In this document: one piece after another, positions 45,873 through 54,902 of the stretch | Layout: each line of letters opens with the position of its first letter | How positions within the stretch are numbered: position 1 is the stretch's first letter | Assembly (NCBI GenBank): GCA_031216915.1 | Contig: CM062296.1 | Coordinates: 664,889,838 to 664,953,837 of the forward strand | DNA: 64,000 nt | Reading direction: 5' to 3' | From: Pictodentalium vernedei | Lineage: Eukaryota; Mollusca; Scaphopoda; Dentaliida; Dentaliidae | The notes under the pieces: generated by a model | Told to the model about the DNA's origin: nothing | The model's input: only the letters and a program-made list of their open reading frames with translations | Databases searched by the model: none | Program-made: the position numbers and the translations under genes

Positions 45873-46649
45873 TCAATGTCTCAAGGCATTTCTCTTTGTA
45901 GTTCTTCTTGCATGGGCTAACCATTTCATCTTCTTGTGGGTTGGAGCTTCTTCCCATTGCATAGCTAGGTTCTTGATAAAACACATTCTCTCATTTGATA
46001 ACTTGGCTTTGTTAGTTGCTTCAATTTCCTGTCTGGCATCTTTGGGTTCCTCTTACTCTTGCTGTTCCATAGTAGTAACTTCAGTCTTCTTAGTAGTAAT
46101 TTCATTTGTGGTTTGAGTGGAAACATCCTTCTTAGCTTCAGTAGTAACTTCATTCGTAGTGGTAACTTCATTCTTTATGGGAGCTGGCATCTTTTTCTTG
46201 ACTTCAGTAGAAACTTCATTCGTAGTGGTAACTTCATTCTTCATGGGAGCTGGCATCTTTTTCTTGACTTCAGTAGAAACTTCGTTGTTAGTGGAAACTT
46301 CTTTCTTTATGGGAGCTGGCATCTTTTTCTTGTCTTCAGTACAAACTTCGTTCTTAGTGGAAACATCTTTCTGTGTTTCTGTAGAAACTTTGTTCGCAGT
46401 AGTAACTTCATTCTTGTTTGTATTGTGAGTCAGTTCTGTCTTTATTCTTTTGTTTACTGATCGGCCAGTATCCACACATCTTTGTTTCTTTCCACCAGCA
46501 TCCATGTCTAGATTTTTTCTCTTGGCTGCATTTACCACACGATTCACTTGGGTCAGTTCCTGGGAAGTTAGCTTTAATCCAGCATCATTCTTGAAGATCG
46601 GTATATGTAAGTCATCTTTGAATCTGAGCACCGTTGTTGACACAGACAT
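45873..46649 (-). pseudogene. element gene 4: Lys/Thr repeat protein with in-frame stop
   Basis: The ATG is at 46647-46649 and the frame runs 198 codons to TAA at 46053-46055. The same frame then stays open for 59 more codons to TGA at 45873-45875, with protein-like basic sequence (KLSNERMCFIKNLAMQWEE, then HKKMKWLAHARRTTKRN). The TAA is therefore probably a recent nonsense change or a readthrough site. The N-terminal 60 residues look folded (TTVLRFKDDLHIPIF). Then come a basic KRKNLD...KKQR stretch and about four repeats of the KKKMPAPIK and NEVTT type. No function is recognised. Its leader resembles that of gene 1. Confidence 0.7.
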
Positions 46650-46693
46650 CTTCACTCTTCGACGTTCAAAACGGAAATGAATTTATTTTTATA

Positions 46694-46712
46694 CCAACAC
46701 TCCTTTAAAACT
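46694..46712 (-). promoter_or_regulatory. TATA/leader cassette of gene 4
   Basis: On the minus strand TTTAAAGGAGTGTTGG precedes ATAAATTCATTT and GAGTGAAGATG. It has the same order and spacing as upstream of genes 1 and 2. The TATA position has mutated to TTTTAAA, and a second TATAAAA lies just downstream (about 46687-46693). Confidence 0.65.
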
Positions 46713-46719
46713 TTTTTTT

Positions 46720-47205
46720 CTAATCGTCTTCTTCTTCTTCATCATCATCTACTCGGAATGAGTAGTTTGTCATAAGGTTGTCGAACAGAAATCTTCGCTT
46801 TTCCAAGGCATATTTCTGGGATTCTTCAAAGTCAAAATCCTCTTCTTCACGAAGACGCTTGGCAGTTTCTTGAATTTTCTTGGGAATTGAGTCGTTGCAA
46901 AAATTTCGAATGTACTCAAGGGTATAAATGTATTTCTCACTAATGGCTTCTCTAACATTCTTTTGAAGTGTTCTATATGCTGTTTCAACTGCATCTTCAC
47001 TATCCATTCCATCTTCGATATATTTGTTCATGAGGTTGTCAAAATCGTTTTGGTATTTGTCAAAGGCACTTTGAACGATACCTCCCATCAAAGAAACGTC
47101 TTCTTCTTCATCTTCTTCTTCATATTCCATATCTTCTGATAGTTCCGACGATTCATCAGGGTCCGAATCTCTTGACCAATTTTTTGGTGCGCAGCTGGAT
47201 TGCAT
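46720..47205 (-). CDS. element gene 3: acidic protein
   Basis: 161 residues from the ATG at 47203-47205 to TAG at 46720. The N-terminus is Ser/Asp/Glu-rich (ESSELSEDMEYEEEDEEED) and the C-terminus ends DDDEEEEDD. Between them lies a helical core (GIVQSAFDKYQNDFDNLMNK, AVETAYRTLQKNVREAI, then KYALEKRRFLFDNLM). Acidic tails on a helical core suggest binding to basic proteins or DNA-mimicry, but no family is recognised. A TATA box about 58 bp upstream belongs to the repeated cassette series. The frame is intact. Confidence 0.75.
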   Translation of the reverse strand: MQSSCAPKNWSRDSDPDESSELSEDMEYEEEDEEEDVSLMGGIVQSAFDKYQNDFDNLMNKYIEDGMDSEDAVETAYRTLQKNVREAISEKYIYTLEYIRNFCNDSIPKKIQETAKRLREEEDFDFEESQKYALEKRRFLFDNLMTNYSFRVDDDEEEEDD

Positions 47206-47262
47206 TGTGTCCGCTCTCTTCGAAGGTCAGATTACAAATAACAAATTTCTTATGAGCACGAC

Positions 47263-47271
47263 CCTTTTATA
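47263..47271 (-). promoter_or_regulatory. TATA box of gene 3, overlapping the gene 2 stop
   Basis: TATAAAAGG on the minus strand, with the ATG 58 bases downstream. The TAA stop of gene 2 (47267-47269) lies within it. The following GTCGTGCTC differs from the AGTGTTGG of the other cassettes, but the TTCGAAGAGAGCGG before the ATG recalls their CGAAGAGTGAAG. Confidence 0.7.
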
Positions 47272-47619
47272 TGATATCGGACAGAGCATTGATGACGGGT
47301 TTGATAAACTTTCCTAAAAAGCCTCCTTTCTGTATGATGCGTCTTCTTTTCCGATAAGATAGTTCTCTCTTTGGTGAGGCAATTCTCCTTATTTCGTACT
47401 TGTGTGGAATCAACTTAGCTCTCTCAGATTTGGTTATAGGTACTGTTCGAGGCACAGTCACATATACATTCTATCAAATCATCACTGGCCATCTTCAGCA
47501 TAGTCTTGGTTTCATATCGATTCGCATCAGATAGGATTCGCAGTGTATCTAAATTTCTTTCTAATCTTGTAGTGTTGCTCGATGTTTCCGATTTCCGATT
47601 TGCAGCAATGGACTTTCAT
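47267..47619 (-). pseudogene. element gene 2: decayed paralogue with basic/hydrophobic tail
   Basis: The first ATG after the cassette is at 47617-47619, and the frame then breaks. A tandem ATCGGAA duplication (about 47586-47600) causes one shift and a second shift falls near 47440-47470. In the middle frame DLIECICDCASN matches DLITCFCKCATN of gene 1. The last frame is strongly basic (KRELSYRKRRRI) and ends KGGFLGKFIKPVINALSDII, a Gly-hydrophobic tail. So genes 1 and 2 share a helical Cys module and a similar tail, but gene 2 has no zinc fingers. Basic proteins with such tails occur among Polinton and adenovirus-like core or minor proteins (recollection, unverified). Confidence 0.7.
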
Positions 47620-47661
47620 GACTTTACTCTTTCGTGGTCGTAGAACAAATGAATATATTTT

Positions 47662-47682
47662 CACTCCAACACTCCTTTTATA
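47662..47682 (-). promoter_or_regulatory. TATA/leader cassette of gene 2, overlapping the gene 1 stop
   Basis: TATAAAAGGAGTGTTGG on the minus strand. The TATA (47675-47682) contains the TAA stop of gene 1 (47678-47680). ATATATTCATTTG and GAAAGAGTAAAG follow before the ATG at 47619, so the layout matches the cassettes of genes 1 and 4. Confidence 0.8.
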
Positions 47683-48169
47683 CTTTTTTCAGAGCTAGGC
47701 CTGGGTTGATAAGCGCTGAGAGAAAGAAACTCTTTCGTAGTATACATCTTTTGATATCTGGAGAAATTCCATCATCTGTTAGCAGCTTCAATACATGTTC
47801 GTATTTTCGCAGGTCATCAAATTCAGCTAAATTCAGTGGTATCTTATCTTCGAGAATGTTGGTAGCACATTTGCAAAAACAGGTAATCAAATCTTCATCA
47901 GCAGCACGTAGAACGGCATCGATTTCCTCCTTGTCAGCATCCCGTAAAAATTCTAAAAGTGCTTTATTCTGGTCAGTCAGTCCAGTATCTCTCCCCTCTT
48001 CTCTTCTTCTTGGACAGTTATGTTCTTCATGTCTCTTCCTATTGTATGGCTGGGCGAACAACTTAGTACAATATCTACAGTGGAGCCGACGATGGTCCTT
48101 TTCGTGTCTTCGAGCATTATCCGATCTTGAAAATAACTTGGAACAGTATCTGCATCGAACTGGTAACAT
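47678..48169 (-). CDS. element gene 1: double C2H2 zinc-finger protein
   Basis: 163 residues from ATG 48167-48169. Two C2H2 fingers stand at the N-terminus: Cys6, Cys9, His22, His26 (CRYCSKLFSRSDNARRHEKD) and Cys31, Cys34, His47, His50 (CRYCTKLFAQPYNRKRHEEH). A linker RRREEGRDTG leads to a helical module with LLEFLRDADKEEIDAVLRAA, then DLITCFCKCATN, shared with gene 2. The end SFFLSALINPGLALKKV is hydrophobic with a basic finish. Two nearly identical fingers suggest sequence-specific nucleic-acid binding, perhaps to the terminal repeats or the cassettes; this is inference. The frame is intact and it is the first gene inside the right inverted repeat. Confidence 0.85.
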   Translation of the reverse strand: MLPVRCRYCSKLFSRSDNARRHEKDHRRLHCRYCTKLFAQPYNRKRHEEHNCPRRREEGRDTGLTDQNKALLEFLRDADKEEIDAVLRAADEDLITCFCKCATNILEDKIPLNLAEFDDLRKYEHVLKLLTDDGISPDIKRCILRKSFFLSALINPGLALKKV

Positions 48170-48212
48170 GTCTTCACTCGACGACGGTCAGGACACAAAT
48201 GAATTTATTTGC

Positions 48213-48232
48213 GTACCAACACCCCTTTTATA
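48213..48232 (-). promoter_or_regulatory. TATA/leader cassette of gene 1
   Basis: TATAAAAGGGGTGTTGG on the minus strand, followed by ATAAATTCATTTG and GAGTGAAGACATG with the ATG at 48169. It lies six bases inside the inner border of the right inverted repeat, so the repeat can act as the upstream promoter region. Confidence 0.8.
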
Positions 48233-48237
48233 CCTTT

Positions 48238-49420
48238 CCCAACAGAAGTACCCGGATGTAGCATGAAGTACCCGGATGTAAAGTCCAACTAGTATCCTCA
48301 AATAATATAATACCAGGACATAGGTATCCTAAAATACCCGTATGTGCCTATGTGCTAGGGCACATTGTGTCACATTGTGGCTTTTCACATAAGCACATAT
48401 AAGCACATAAAGCATGTGCCTTTGTGCTAGGGCACATTGTGTCACATTGTGCCTTTTCACATAAGCACATATGACAAAAAAGGGATTCTCCAGTAGGTAT
48501 CCTCGAATAAAATAATACAAGGACATAGGTATCCTCAAATACCCGTATGTGCCTATGTGCTAGGGCACATTGTGTGACATTGTGCCTTTTCACATAAGCA
48601 CATATCGGCACATAAAGCATGTGCCTTTGTGCTAGGGCACATTGTGTCACATTGTGCTTTTTCACATAAGCACATATGACAGAAAAGGGATTCTATAGCC
48701 ACGGGTGTTTCCCCAAAATGGGATTCCATGGGATATGGCCACTGGATATAGTTTTTTTATTATACAGAAGGGAGATAACTCTGTATACAGATTATGGGAA
48801 ATCAAGCAATCTGATTGGTTAGTTATATATATGAAACAACAAGAGTACTTGGAATAGGGTCAGAACTAACAAGAATAGACCAGAAATTGCTAAATATAGT
48901 AATAAAAAGATAAACTGTTCCAATTGATAGGCTCTTCTACGCTACTGGAGTATAGTCCAGAACAAAGGAACATGCCTAGGTAGACATAAACTATTGCATA
49001 TATTCTGAAAGAATTCGAAATAGTAAAAGTTGGGGTGGATTTTGGTGATTTGGAAGGATTGTCGGGTTGTTTGTGGTAATTAGATTTACTCCGATTCAAT
49101 CGAACACACCCTCCGAACATACCCCGTCTTATTGCAGAAAAATTGGGTAACATAGCAATCATGTGCTACCATAGAAACCAAGATGGCGGCCTCCAGTATA
49201 CAAAATGGACGACGGAAACACGTGTCACCCTAACAACACGCGCTGCGCATGCGCACTCACATCACGTATTACTATGGAGATGACGTCACAACATGGCCGC
49301 TCACGTGGGTTACCATGACAACACAACATGGTGCCACTAGGTCACGTGACATGACGTCACTTCCGAGGTCATCCACCGAGGTCATCCAACCTTTCCCTCA
49401 AAACCACATCACATACTACT
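48238..49420 (-). repeat. right terminal inverted repeat (1183 bp) with internal duplication
   Basis: Inverse of 44817-45809 but about 190 bp longer. A block containing CACATTGTGTCACATTGTG and AAGCACATATGACA, with the flanking GGACATAGGTATCCT, occurs twice (about 48300-48490 and 48490-48690). The left repeat has it once. Outer parts carry the same TGACGTCA, TGCGCATGCGCA and CACGTG words. Confidence 0.92.
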
Positions 49421-49499
49421 GTCAAACTTCATTAATTTATCTTATTTCCCATAAAATTTAAATGCAGTGTACCCGCTGTACGAAAGCGACAATAATAGA

Positions 49500-49677
49500 A
49501 ATAACATGATTTTGTCGGCCATTACAGTGTATCAACGGCTCGACAGAAATGGTTAACAGCCCTTGAGCTTTTTAGCGGCCCTCGACTTCGTCTCGGGCCG
49601 CTAATAAACTCTTGGGCTGTTAACCATTTCTGTTGAGCCGTTAATACACTGTAATGCCCTTCAAAATCATGTTATTG
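49500..49677. repeat. 178-bp palindrome with AGCGGCCC centre
   Basis: AATAACATGATTTTG, TTACAGTGTAT and ACAGAAATGGTTAACAGCCC are mirrored on the right by GGGCTGTTAACCATTTCTGT and CAAAATCATGTTATT around a TTCGTCTC centre. It is one of the longest dyads in the window. It lies only 74 bp beyond the 4.6-kb element. Confidence 0.75.
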
Positions 49678-50524
49678 TTATATTGGACTTTGAACAGACA
49701 TTTGGGAGAGATAATATGAATTAGGTTAGACCAAGAAGAGAACGCAACCGCAAGGACTCCTCTACTGTATCGTAAAATTAAAAGAAAATGATTCTTGTTA
49801 GAGTCGGTAGTTTTGTCAGCTTTCGATACTGAAAATAAACCTAAAGAGAAAAATCGTGGTGAAAAGTAGGATTTTAAAATTTTTAAATAACAAAAATGAA
49901 TTTAATACTGAATTCTTGTTTTTGTTGTTATTTTTATTTTCAACTAACCCAGAATTCAATATCGAATGAAGAAATGGCCGCCCCCGACGGGCAAACCGGA
50001 AGACACAATTTTCTGTTTGTTAGATATCCTGATTTATTGGAAATTGTGTATTTCTCAACACGCATGTGTGTTACCTATAGAGCTCACTCCGTGAGCCGCG
50101 CTTCGCACGGCTCTGACAACGTTCTCTATTAGTTACACTGTTTGTTAGTAGCCTGGAATGGTTTATTATGTCAGTCAGCTCTTGGGATCAACCAATCAGC
50201 TTGGATAAATGGTGGCGGCCTACGAAGCCATATCAACTATCAAGTCGATAATGACGTTATCGGTGACCCTACATGAAATCAATATTAGGTGTGTGTCGAG
50301 CATATTGTTTTTAGAAATAAAATACAACCGCCTTGTCTCAAAAGTGGCAATCTTACAACAAATGTTCTGAATCGTCCTTTGAATGTGATTAAAGTATCAT
50401 TAAACTCATTAGAACAAAAAGAAATAATCTGTTTATAATATGTGTCCCAAATTGAGAAACTTTTTTCGATCGATAACCCCATCCGATAGCTCAATGTAAA
50501 TCAAAACACGCCCAACATCCACAA

Positions 50525-50775
50525 CAACCCATTACCTAACACGAAAAGTAGACGACACTTGCAAACAAAATTCTTGAATAACTAACTTTTTTCATTTTCT
50601 GCTTCAAAAACATAAGTTTATGACCCCTCAATGGAACGATCTCAGGAGTTCTTTCCAAGAGGGATCATAAGCTATGTTTTTGAGACAGAAAAATGATATA
50701 ATGAAAATAGAAGGGTGAATTTTGTGAAATGCGCTGGCCGGTGTTTATCGCTGCGTTTGATGGAGGAGTCAATCC
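50525..50775 (+). mobile_element. MITE family 1, copy 7 (eroded)
   Basis: AACCCATTACCTAACACG, AAAGTAGACGACACTTGCAA, a damaged centre (GGAACGATCTCAGGAGTTC) and GCGCTGGCCGG are in family order. The right end is mutated (GCGTTTGATGGAGGAGTC). Confidence 0.65.
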
Positions 50776-51397
50776 TATCGATCGATAATCACTTCAGCAC
50801 GAAACGACTGCTAGATAGAGTTACTCCCCTTACATTGTAAACTTACGTCTGCATGTTTTCATTTTCACAAGTACGATACACCCAAACAATTCAAATCATA
50901 ACAATGAAACGTTTCGGTTCTTCTTCGAGAAAATAAATTGCCGGGCCGATTAATTAAAGGGTCATACTCGATTTTGTCCGCTGACATCGTAACGGATTTG
51001 CGCGGTTGCAATGAAACAGACGATGGCGCAGGGCCACAAGAAGCCTAAGAGAACGTGCATTTTACAAATTTGAAAGTGAATACCAAGAGTTTGTAGAGTT
51101 GGGCACATCCGAGAGATTCATATTCCTGATGAGAAACAATGTGCCACTGCTATGTGGTATCATCTGTGGTATGACCCAGCAATTCTTAAAACAACGAGAA
51201 CAAGTTTTGTTAATCTGACACCAGGAGGTGACATTAACAATATTATTTTACAACCGCTATAAGCCTTGATATTTACGTTTGTCATTTGGAATTAGTATTG
51301 TTTTATGTTTTTATTTATGTTGATTTTCTATATATATATTGCCTTTGTTCTGGTGTATTTCCTTAATAAATCTTATCTTATCTTATCTAATAAATAC

Positions 51398-51537
51398 GTT
51401 ACGGGGTGTTTAGTGGTCGGATATGGTGTCATGTGAGGCTTAGTGAGATCAATATTAGACTCCGCTAACACCTCGTCTAATATTGATCCCACTTTGCTTG
51501 ACATGACACCATATCCGACCATTAAACATCCCGTAAC
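51398..51537. repeat. 140-bp palindrome
   Basis: GTTACGGGGTGTTTAGTGGT and CGGATATGGTGTCATGT are mirrored by ACATGACACCATATCCG and ATCCCGTAAC. Inner arms GATCAATATTAGAC and GTCTAATATTGATC flank the centre. It is preceded by a TTATC repeat (51370-51388). Confidence 0.7.
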
Positions 51538-51710
51538 TTATAATATAAGGTGTCAGTGAATTCACGCTCTCCCAATATGGAATTAACATTGTATAGGCCT
51601 ATACCATATTGGGTCACTAACAAACTGTGAATGTTAACTAATATATCTCTCCGACTACTTTTTCCAACATACCGAAATGTAATAATTAATTCGGTGCTTG
51701 AATGGAACAA

Positions 51711-51748
51711 GGTGCCATCTGCAATGCTTTAGCATTGCAGGTGGCGCC
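51711..51748. repeat. short palindrome family 7, copy 1
   Basis: GGTGCCATCTGCAATGC and the inverse GCATTGCAGGTGGCGCC. A second copy is at 53749-53785 (GGCGCCATCTGCAATAC). Confidence 0.6.
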
Positions 51749-52302
51749 TTTTACCACTCACGGGGCGAACAAATGATACAATTCTCATTTGTTCAGTGTA
51801 AAGCGATTATAGTCTGCTGAAATTTTGGAAGATGAATCAGAGAAGGGAGATCACTCTGACTGTTAATCTTGTTTTGGTCTCCACATGTTAGACATTGTAT
51901 GCACACAGCTTGCAAATAAATCTAATGAAAGTCTCCGAGATTTGTAGAAAGTAAAATATAGATATCAACACATTGCCTGACCAACAGATCCAACAAGCAA
52001 ATTTGCTTTCTCCTCCAGCAAAGCCTTGAGAGGTCAACAAGCAATTTGGGGGTTTATGAATCATCGGATACCAGTATTGTGTTTGTTTTTTTTTTGTTGA
52101 AAAGTCTCATAAATGCTCCGGGATACCGAGTCATTGCTCCTCTTCTGATTGTTACCATAGGCTATTCATTTCACGAAGATTTTATTTACAATGTCGACAG
52201 AGCTGAATTAATGTGGTTTTTGTTGCAGAAGATTTTTTTTATGGATGCTTGTTTCTTATATAATGCATTTAAATGTGAGAAGTACTTTTATTTTCAATTT
52301 AG

Positions 52303-52530
52303 AAAGACGAATATGACAGGCCCCCACCAATCATCAATAGGATAGGGGAGGAGGTTGTTTCTTCAACGTTCTACACGGAATTTGATACTGAAATACACTC
52401 GATGGAAGACACTTCTAGCAACGATCTGGAATCCAACGAACAAGAGACAGATTTCTGCTCATCACCTGTGGGAATAGACACCTCATGTATGACCCTACCT
52501 GTTTTACCGGCATTGAGTCCAAGTCCAAAG
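52303..52530 (+). CDS. host gene exon 3 (acidic linker)
   Basis: Acceptor TTTTCAATTTAG and donor GTAGGTGTGTG bound 76 codons in phase 0. They start KDEYDRPPPIINRIGEEVVS and end MTLPVLPALSPSPK. KDEYD follows directly on the VVIIPY strand of exon 2, and the remainder is acidic and Ser-rich, likely disordered (DTSSNDLESNEQETDF). Confidence 0.75.
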
Positions 52531-53748
52531 GTAGGTGTGTGCTCACATTTTCTGTCAATTTATAGTTAAGACAACGTCGTAAGCAAATATGGATGCAATA
52601 TTGGTATTAACTATTTACTGAGAAATAAGGTTAAGGTCTCTTGAAGTATAGTATCTGTGTACAGGTGCGCATACAGGGTTTTGTATGTGGGGGTGCTCTG
52701 GGGACGGAAAATAGAAACAAAGGAACGAATAGGTCTGGGATCCTGCGACTGCCCCTTCCCAGAGAAGATTTTCAAGTTTGAAGCCCTCAAATGCGATCTC
52801 TGAAGCATCCTGGTTCCATATCTCGTGAGCACATTTCCCCTGAAAGTTAGTAAAAAATTGCTAACATTTTTTTCATCAATGTCCAAGGGAAATTGTATTC
52901 GAGCAAGAAGGTAAATATAGCGCCAATAAACCTTGAACGAAACTTTTAACTGAACAGATCTGGACTGACATACTATTTTTGCAACAGTTATGCCTATGGA
53001 CCAAAATACTAAGTGTTATATCAGTAATTCATTTTTTGCTGTTCAACAAAGCCAATCACCCAAGACACTGATTCCACGGTTCCAGTTGAAATATCCCCAA
53101 AAGTACAGATTATATTTTAAGTTTAAACAATATTTATTCAATAAGTATGCTATATATTACAATATTGAACACCAAGAAATGTAACAGTATATATAGTGAA
53201 CATCAAGAATATAACATATACTAACAAAATACCATATTAGTATGTAATAGGGGATCTGACAGAAAGCTTGGAGTTTATGTTCGTCATCTCCCGCATTATA
53301 TTTTTGATGCATCGATTTACGATGTCAAAAATGCAAACATTAACTTCATTGCCTATCTACGACATTGGAGTTAGTGGCACGAATAATGTATTCACATATA
53401 TTTTGTCACGCAAGCAAATATAGTTGGGTTGATGCTGGAGTCCGGCGAACGTTCGAGATTCATTTCGATTTCGAATCTAGTCAGCGATTCGAATCGATTC
53501 GAAACCATCTTGATTATTCTAAAAAATCGAATCCTGGAGAGATTTGGATTTCATACAATTCTTTATTGTCAACTTTTTGAAGATAACATCTCACGCTGCA
53601 ATTTTCTGATGAATAAGATTGAACGTATCCAGTCGGACTAAATAGCACACAAATTCAATCAGAAAATTCATAAAAATGACAATTGAAGCGATACTGGAGA
53701 TTGCGTTGCGGCTCGTTTGTATATTATATCGTCCGTTAAGTGCACCAA

Positions 53749-53785
53749 GGCGCCATCTGCAATACTTCGGCATTGCAGATGGCCC
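53749..53785. repeat. short palindrome family 7, copy 2
   Basis: GGCGCCATCTGCAATAC with the inverse GCATTGCAGATGGCC, related to 51711-51748. Confidence 0.6.
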
Positions 53786-53843
53786 ATTGTTTTACTCAAA
53801 GGAGGATAAATGGCTTTTTTCTTCGAGCACCTCACTGATACTT

Positions 53844-53912
53844 CGTCCCTTGAGTTCCAATGTGTTCTATGTGCCAGTCGGCACATAGAACACATTGGAA
53901 CTCAGGGGACGA
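53844..53912. repeat. MITE family 3, copy 2 (palindrome)
   Basis: CGTCCCTTGAGTTCCAATGT and GTTCTATGTGCC repeated in inverse, with the same flank TTGTCAAT as the copy at 22240. Confidence 0.8.
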
Positions 53913-54654
53913 CTTGTCAATTTTCTAATAGTCTAGCATCGTGATTTGCCGTGCCCAAGTTGATGGCGTTAGGAGTTTAGGAGGTCTTCCCACTGGAGAA
54001 TGTTGAAATATTGAAGCACCGAGACGCCTTCTGAGCATATCTAAAGAAATCGGATTAGCAATATGATTTTCAAGGGCGTTCGTGTTTATTAGAGGCTCCA
54101 CGGTTATGAAACAGTCCGATATTGCACAAGCAACCCGAGGTGACGATGTTCATTAAGAGATGCTGATAAACCGTGACGCCCACAAAGCCCTGATAGTATT
54201 ATATAACTGTCACTTGCACGGTTACAACGAAACAGACGATGACACAGGGCCACAGGAAGCCTTTTGAAAGTGTGTGTGTGTGTGTGGAGGGTGGGGATTC
54301 TCGATATGTATCAATATCATGTCTGGAATACAAGCGTAAAGTGAAGTCAAGACCAAAAAGAATGGGGAAAGCAGGGGTGTATACCTGGGTTTCTCACAGT
54401 TAACAAATCAGTCTTACATAACATCTGTGGTGTGGAGGTATACATGGAAAGAATACCTAAGAAAACCGTTTCCTAATTTTTGTTAATGTGTATCTTAACT
54501 CAAGAAATATAATGGTGAAGCACAACACATTTTATAACTGTGAATGTTATTATAAACCTGGCATGGGAGAATGATAGTGGTATAATAAGGTATTCGGATC
54601 AAACCCAAATATATTGTTTTCATCCATGTAAATTTGTAGTTTCCTGATATAAAG

Positions 54655-54902
54655 TACACCCATTAGCAAGCGTGAGGACCGTAAATGGCCAATACTATTC
54701 ACAAAACCCTCTGTTCAAATTTCATTATTTTTCTAATTTTTGCCTGCAAAAACAAAGTTTATGACCCCATTATTGGACCGAGTTCCTTCCACTGCGGGCT
54801 CAAAGGCTTTGTTGTTTTTTTAAGGCAAGAAATGAAAATATATAGTTCATCATGATTTTTTTGCAGGTGTTGTCCCCCATTCGTCGTGTTGGTAAAGAGT
54901 TA
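54655..54902 (-). mobile_element. MITE family 1, degenerate copy 8
   Basis: Words such as AATGGCCAATACTATTCACA, TTATGACCCCATTATTGGAC and AAGGCAAGAAATGAAAA follow the family order in reverse. The termini and the core dyad are largely lost. Confidence 0.45.

Larger units (their letters stand above)
44811..49426 (-). mobile_element. 4.6-kb virus-like element with 1-kb inverted repeats
   Basis: The element spans 44817-49420 and is flanked by the direct 6-bp duplication GTCAAA (44811-44816 and 49421-49426). Both ends read AGTAGTATGTGATGTGG inward. A 6-bp duplication, long inverted repeats and an AG start are features of Polinton/Maverick elements. The 2.4-kb interior (45810-48237) is almost all coding, four genes on the minus strand, each with its own TATA/leader. 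No gene for DNA polymerase B, integrase, ATPase, protease or capsid is present, so movement would need help in trans. It could be a deletion derivative or an independent satellite lineage. It sits antisense inside intron 2 of the host gene. Confidence 0.9.
43484..52302 (+). other. host intron 2 (8.8 kb)
   Basis: Runs from the GTATGT donor to the acceptor TTTTCAATTTAG, with phase 0 on both sides. It holds the 4.6-kb virus-like inverted-repeat element (44817-49420, antisense to the host gene), a MITE family 1 copy and several palindromes. The stretches 43484-44394, 49678-50524 and 50776-51397 contain no recognised gene. Confidence 0.65.

Noticed and set aside
45965-46171. A Leu/Lys-rich minus-strand frame overlapping gene 4
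   Set aside because: It is a shifted reading of the gene 4 repeats and its extension. It has no cassette, and the gene 4 frame continues through this region.
46059-46460. Plus-strand proteins opposite element gene 4
   Set aside because: Hydrophobic Phe/Ser-rich frames mirror the Lys/Thr repeat codons of the minus-strand gene and lack the leader cassette that the minus-strand genes have.
44817-49420. A complete Polinton or other DNA virus genome
   Set aside because: No polymerase, integrase, ATPase, protease or capsid motif is visible. The interior is too short for them.
52046-52345. A 99-residue gene upstream of exon 3
   Set aside because: It runs through the polypyrimidine tract and acceptor of host exon 3 in another frame and has intron-like composition.
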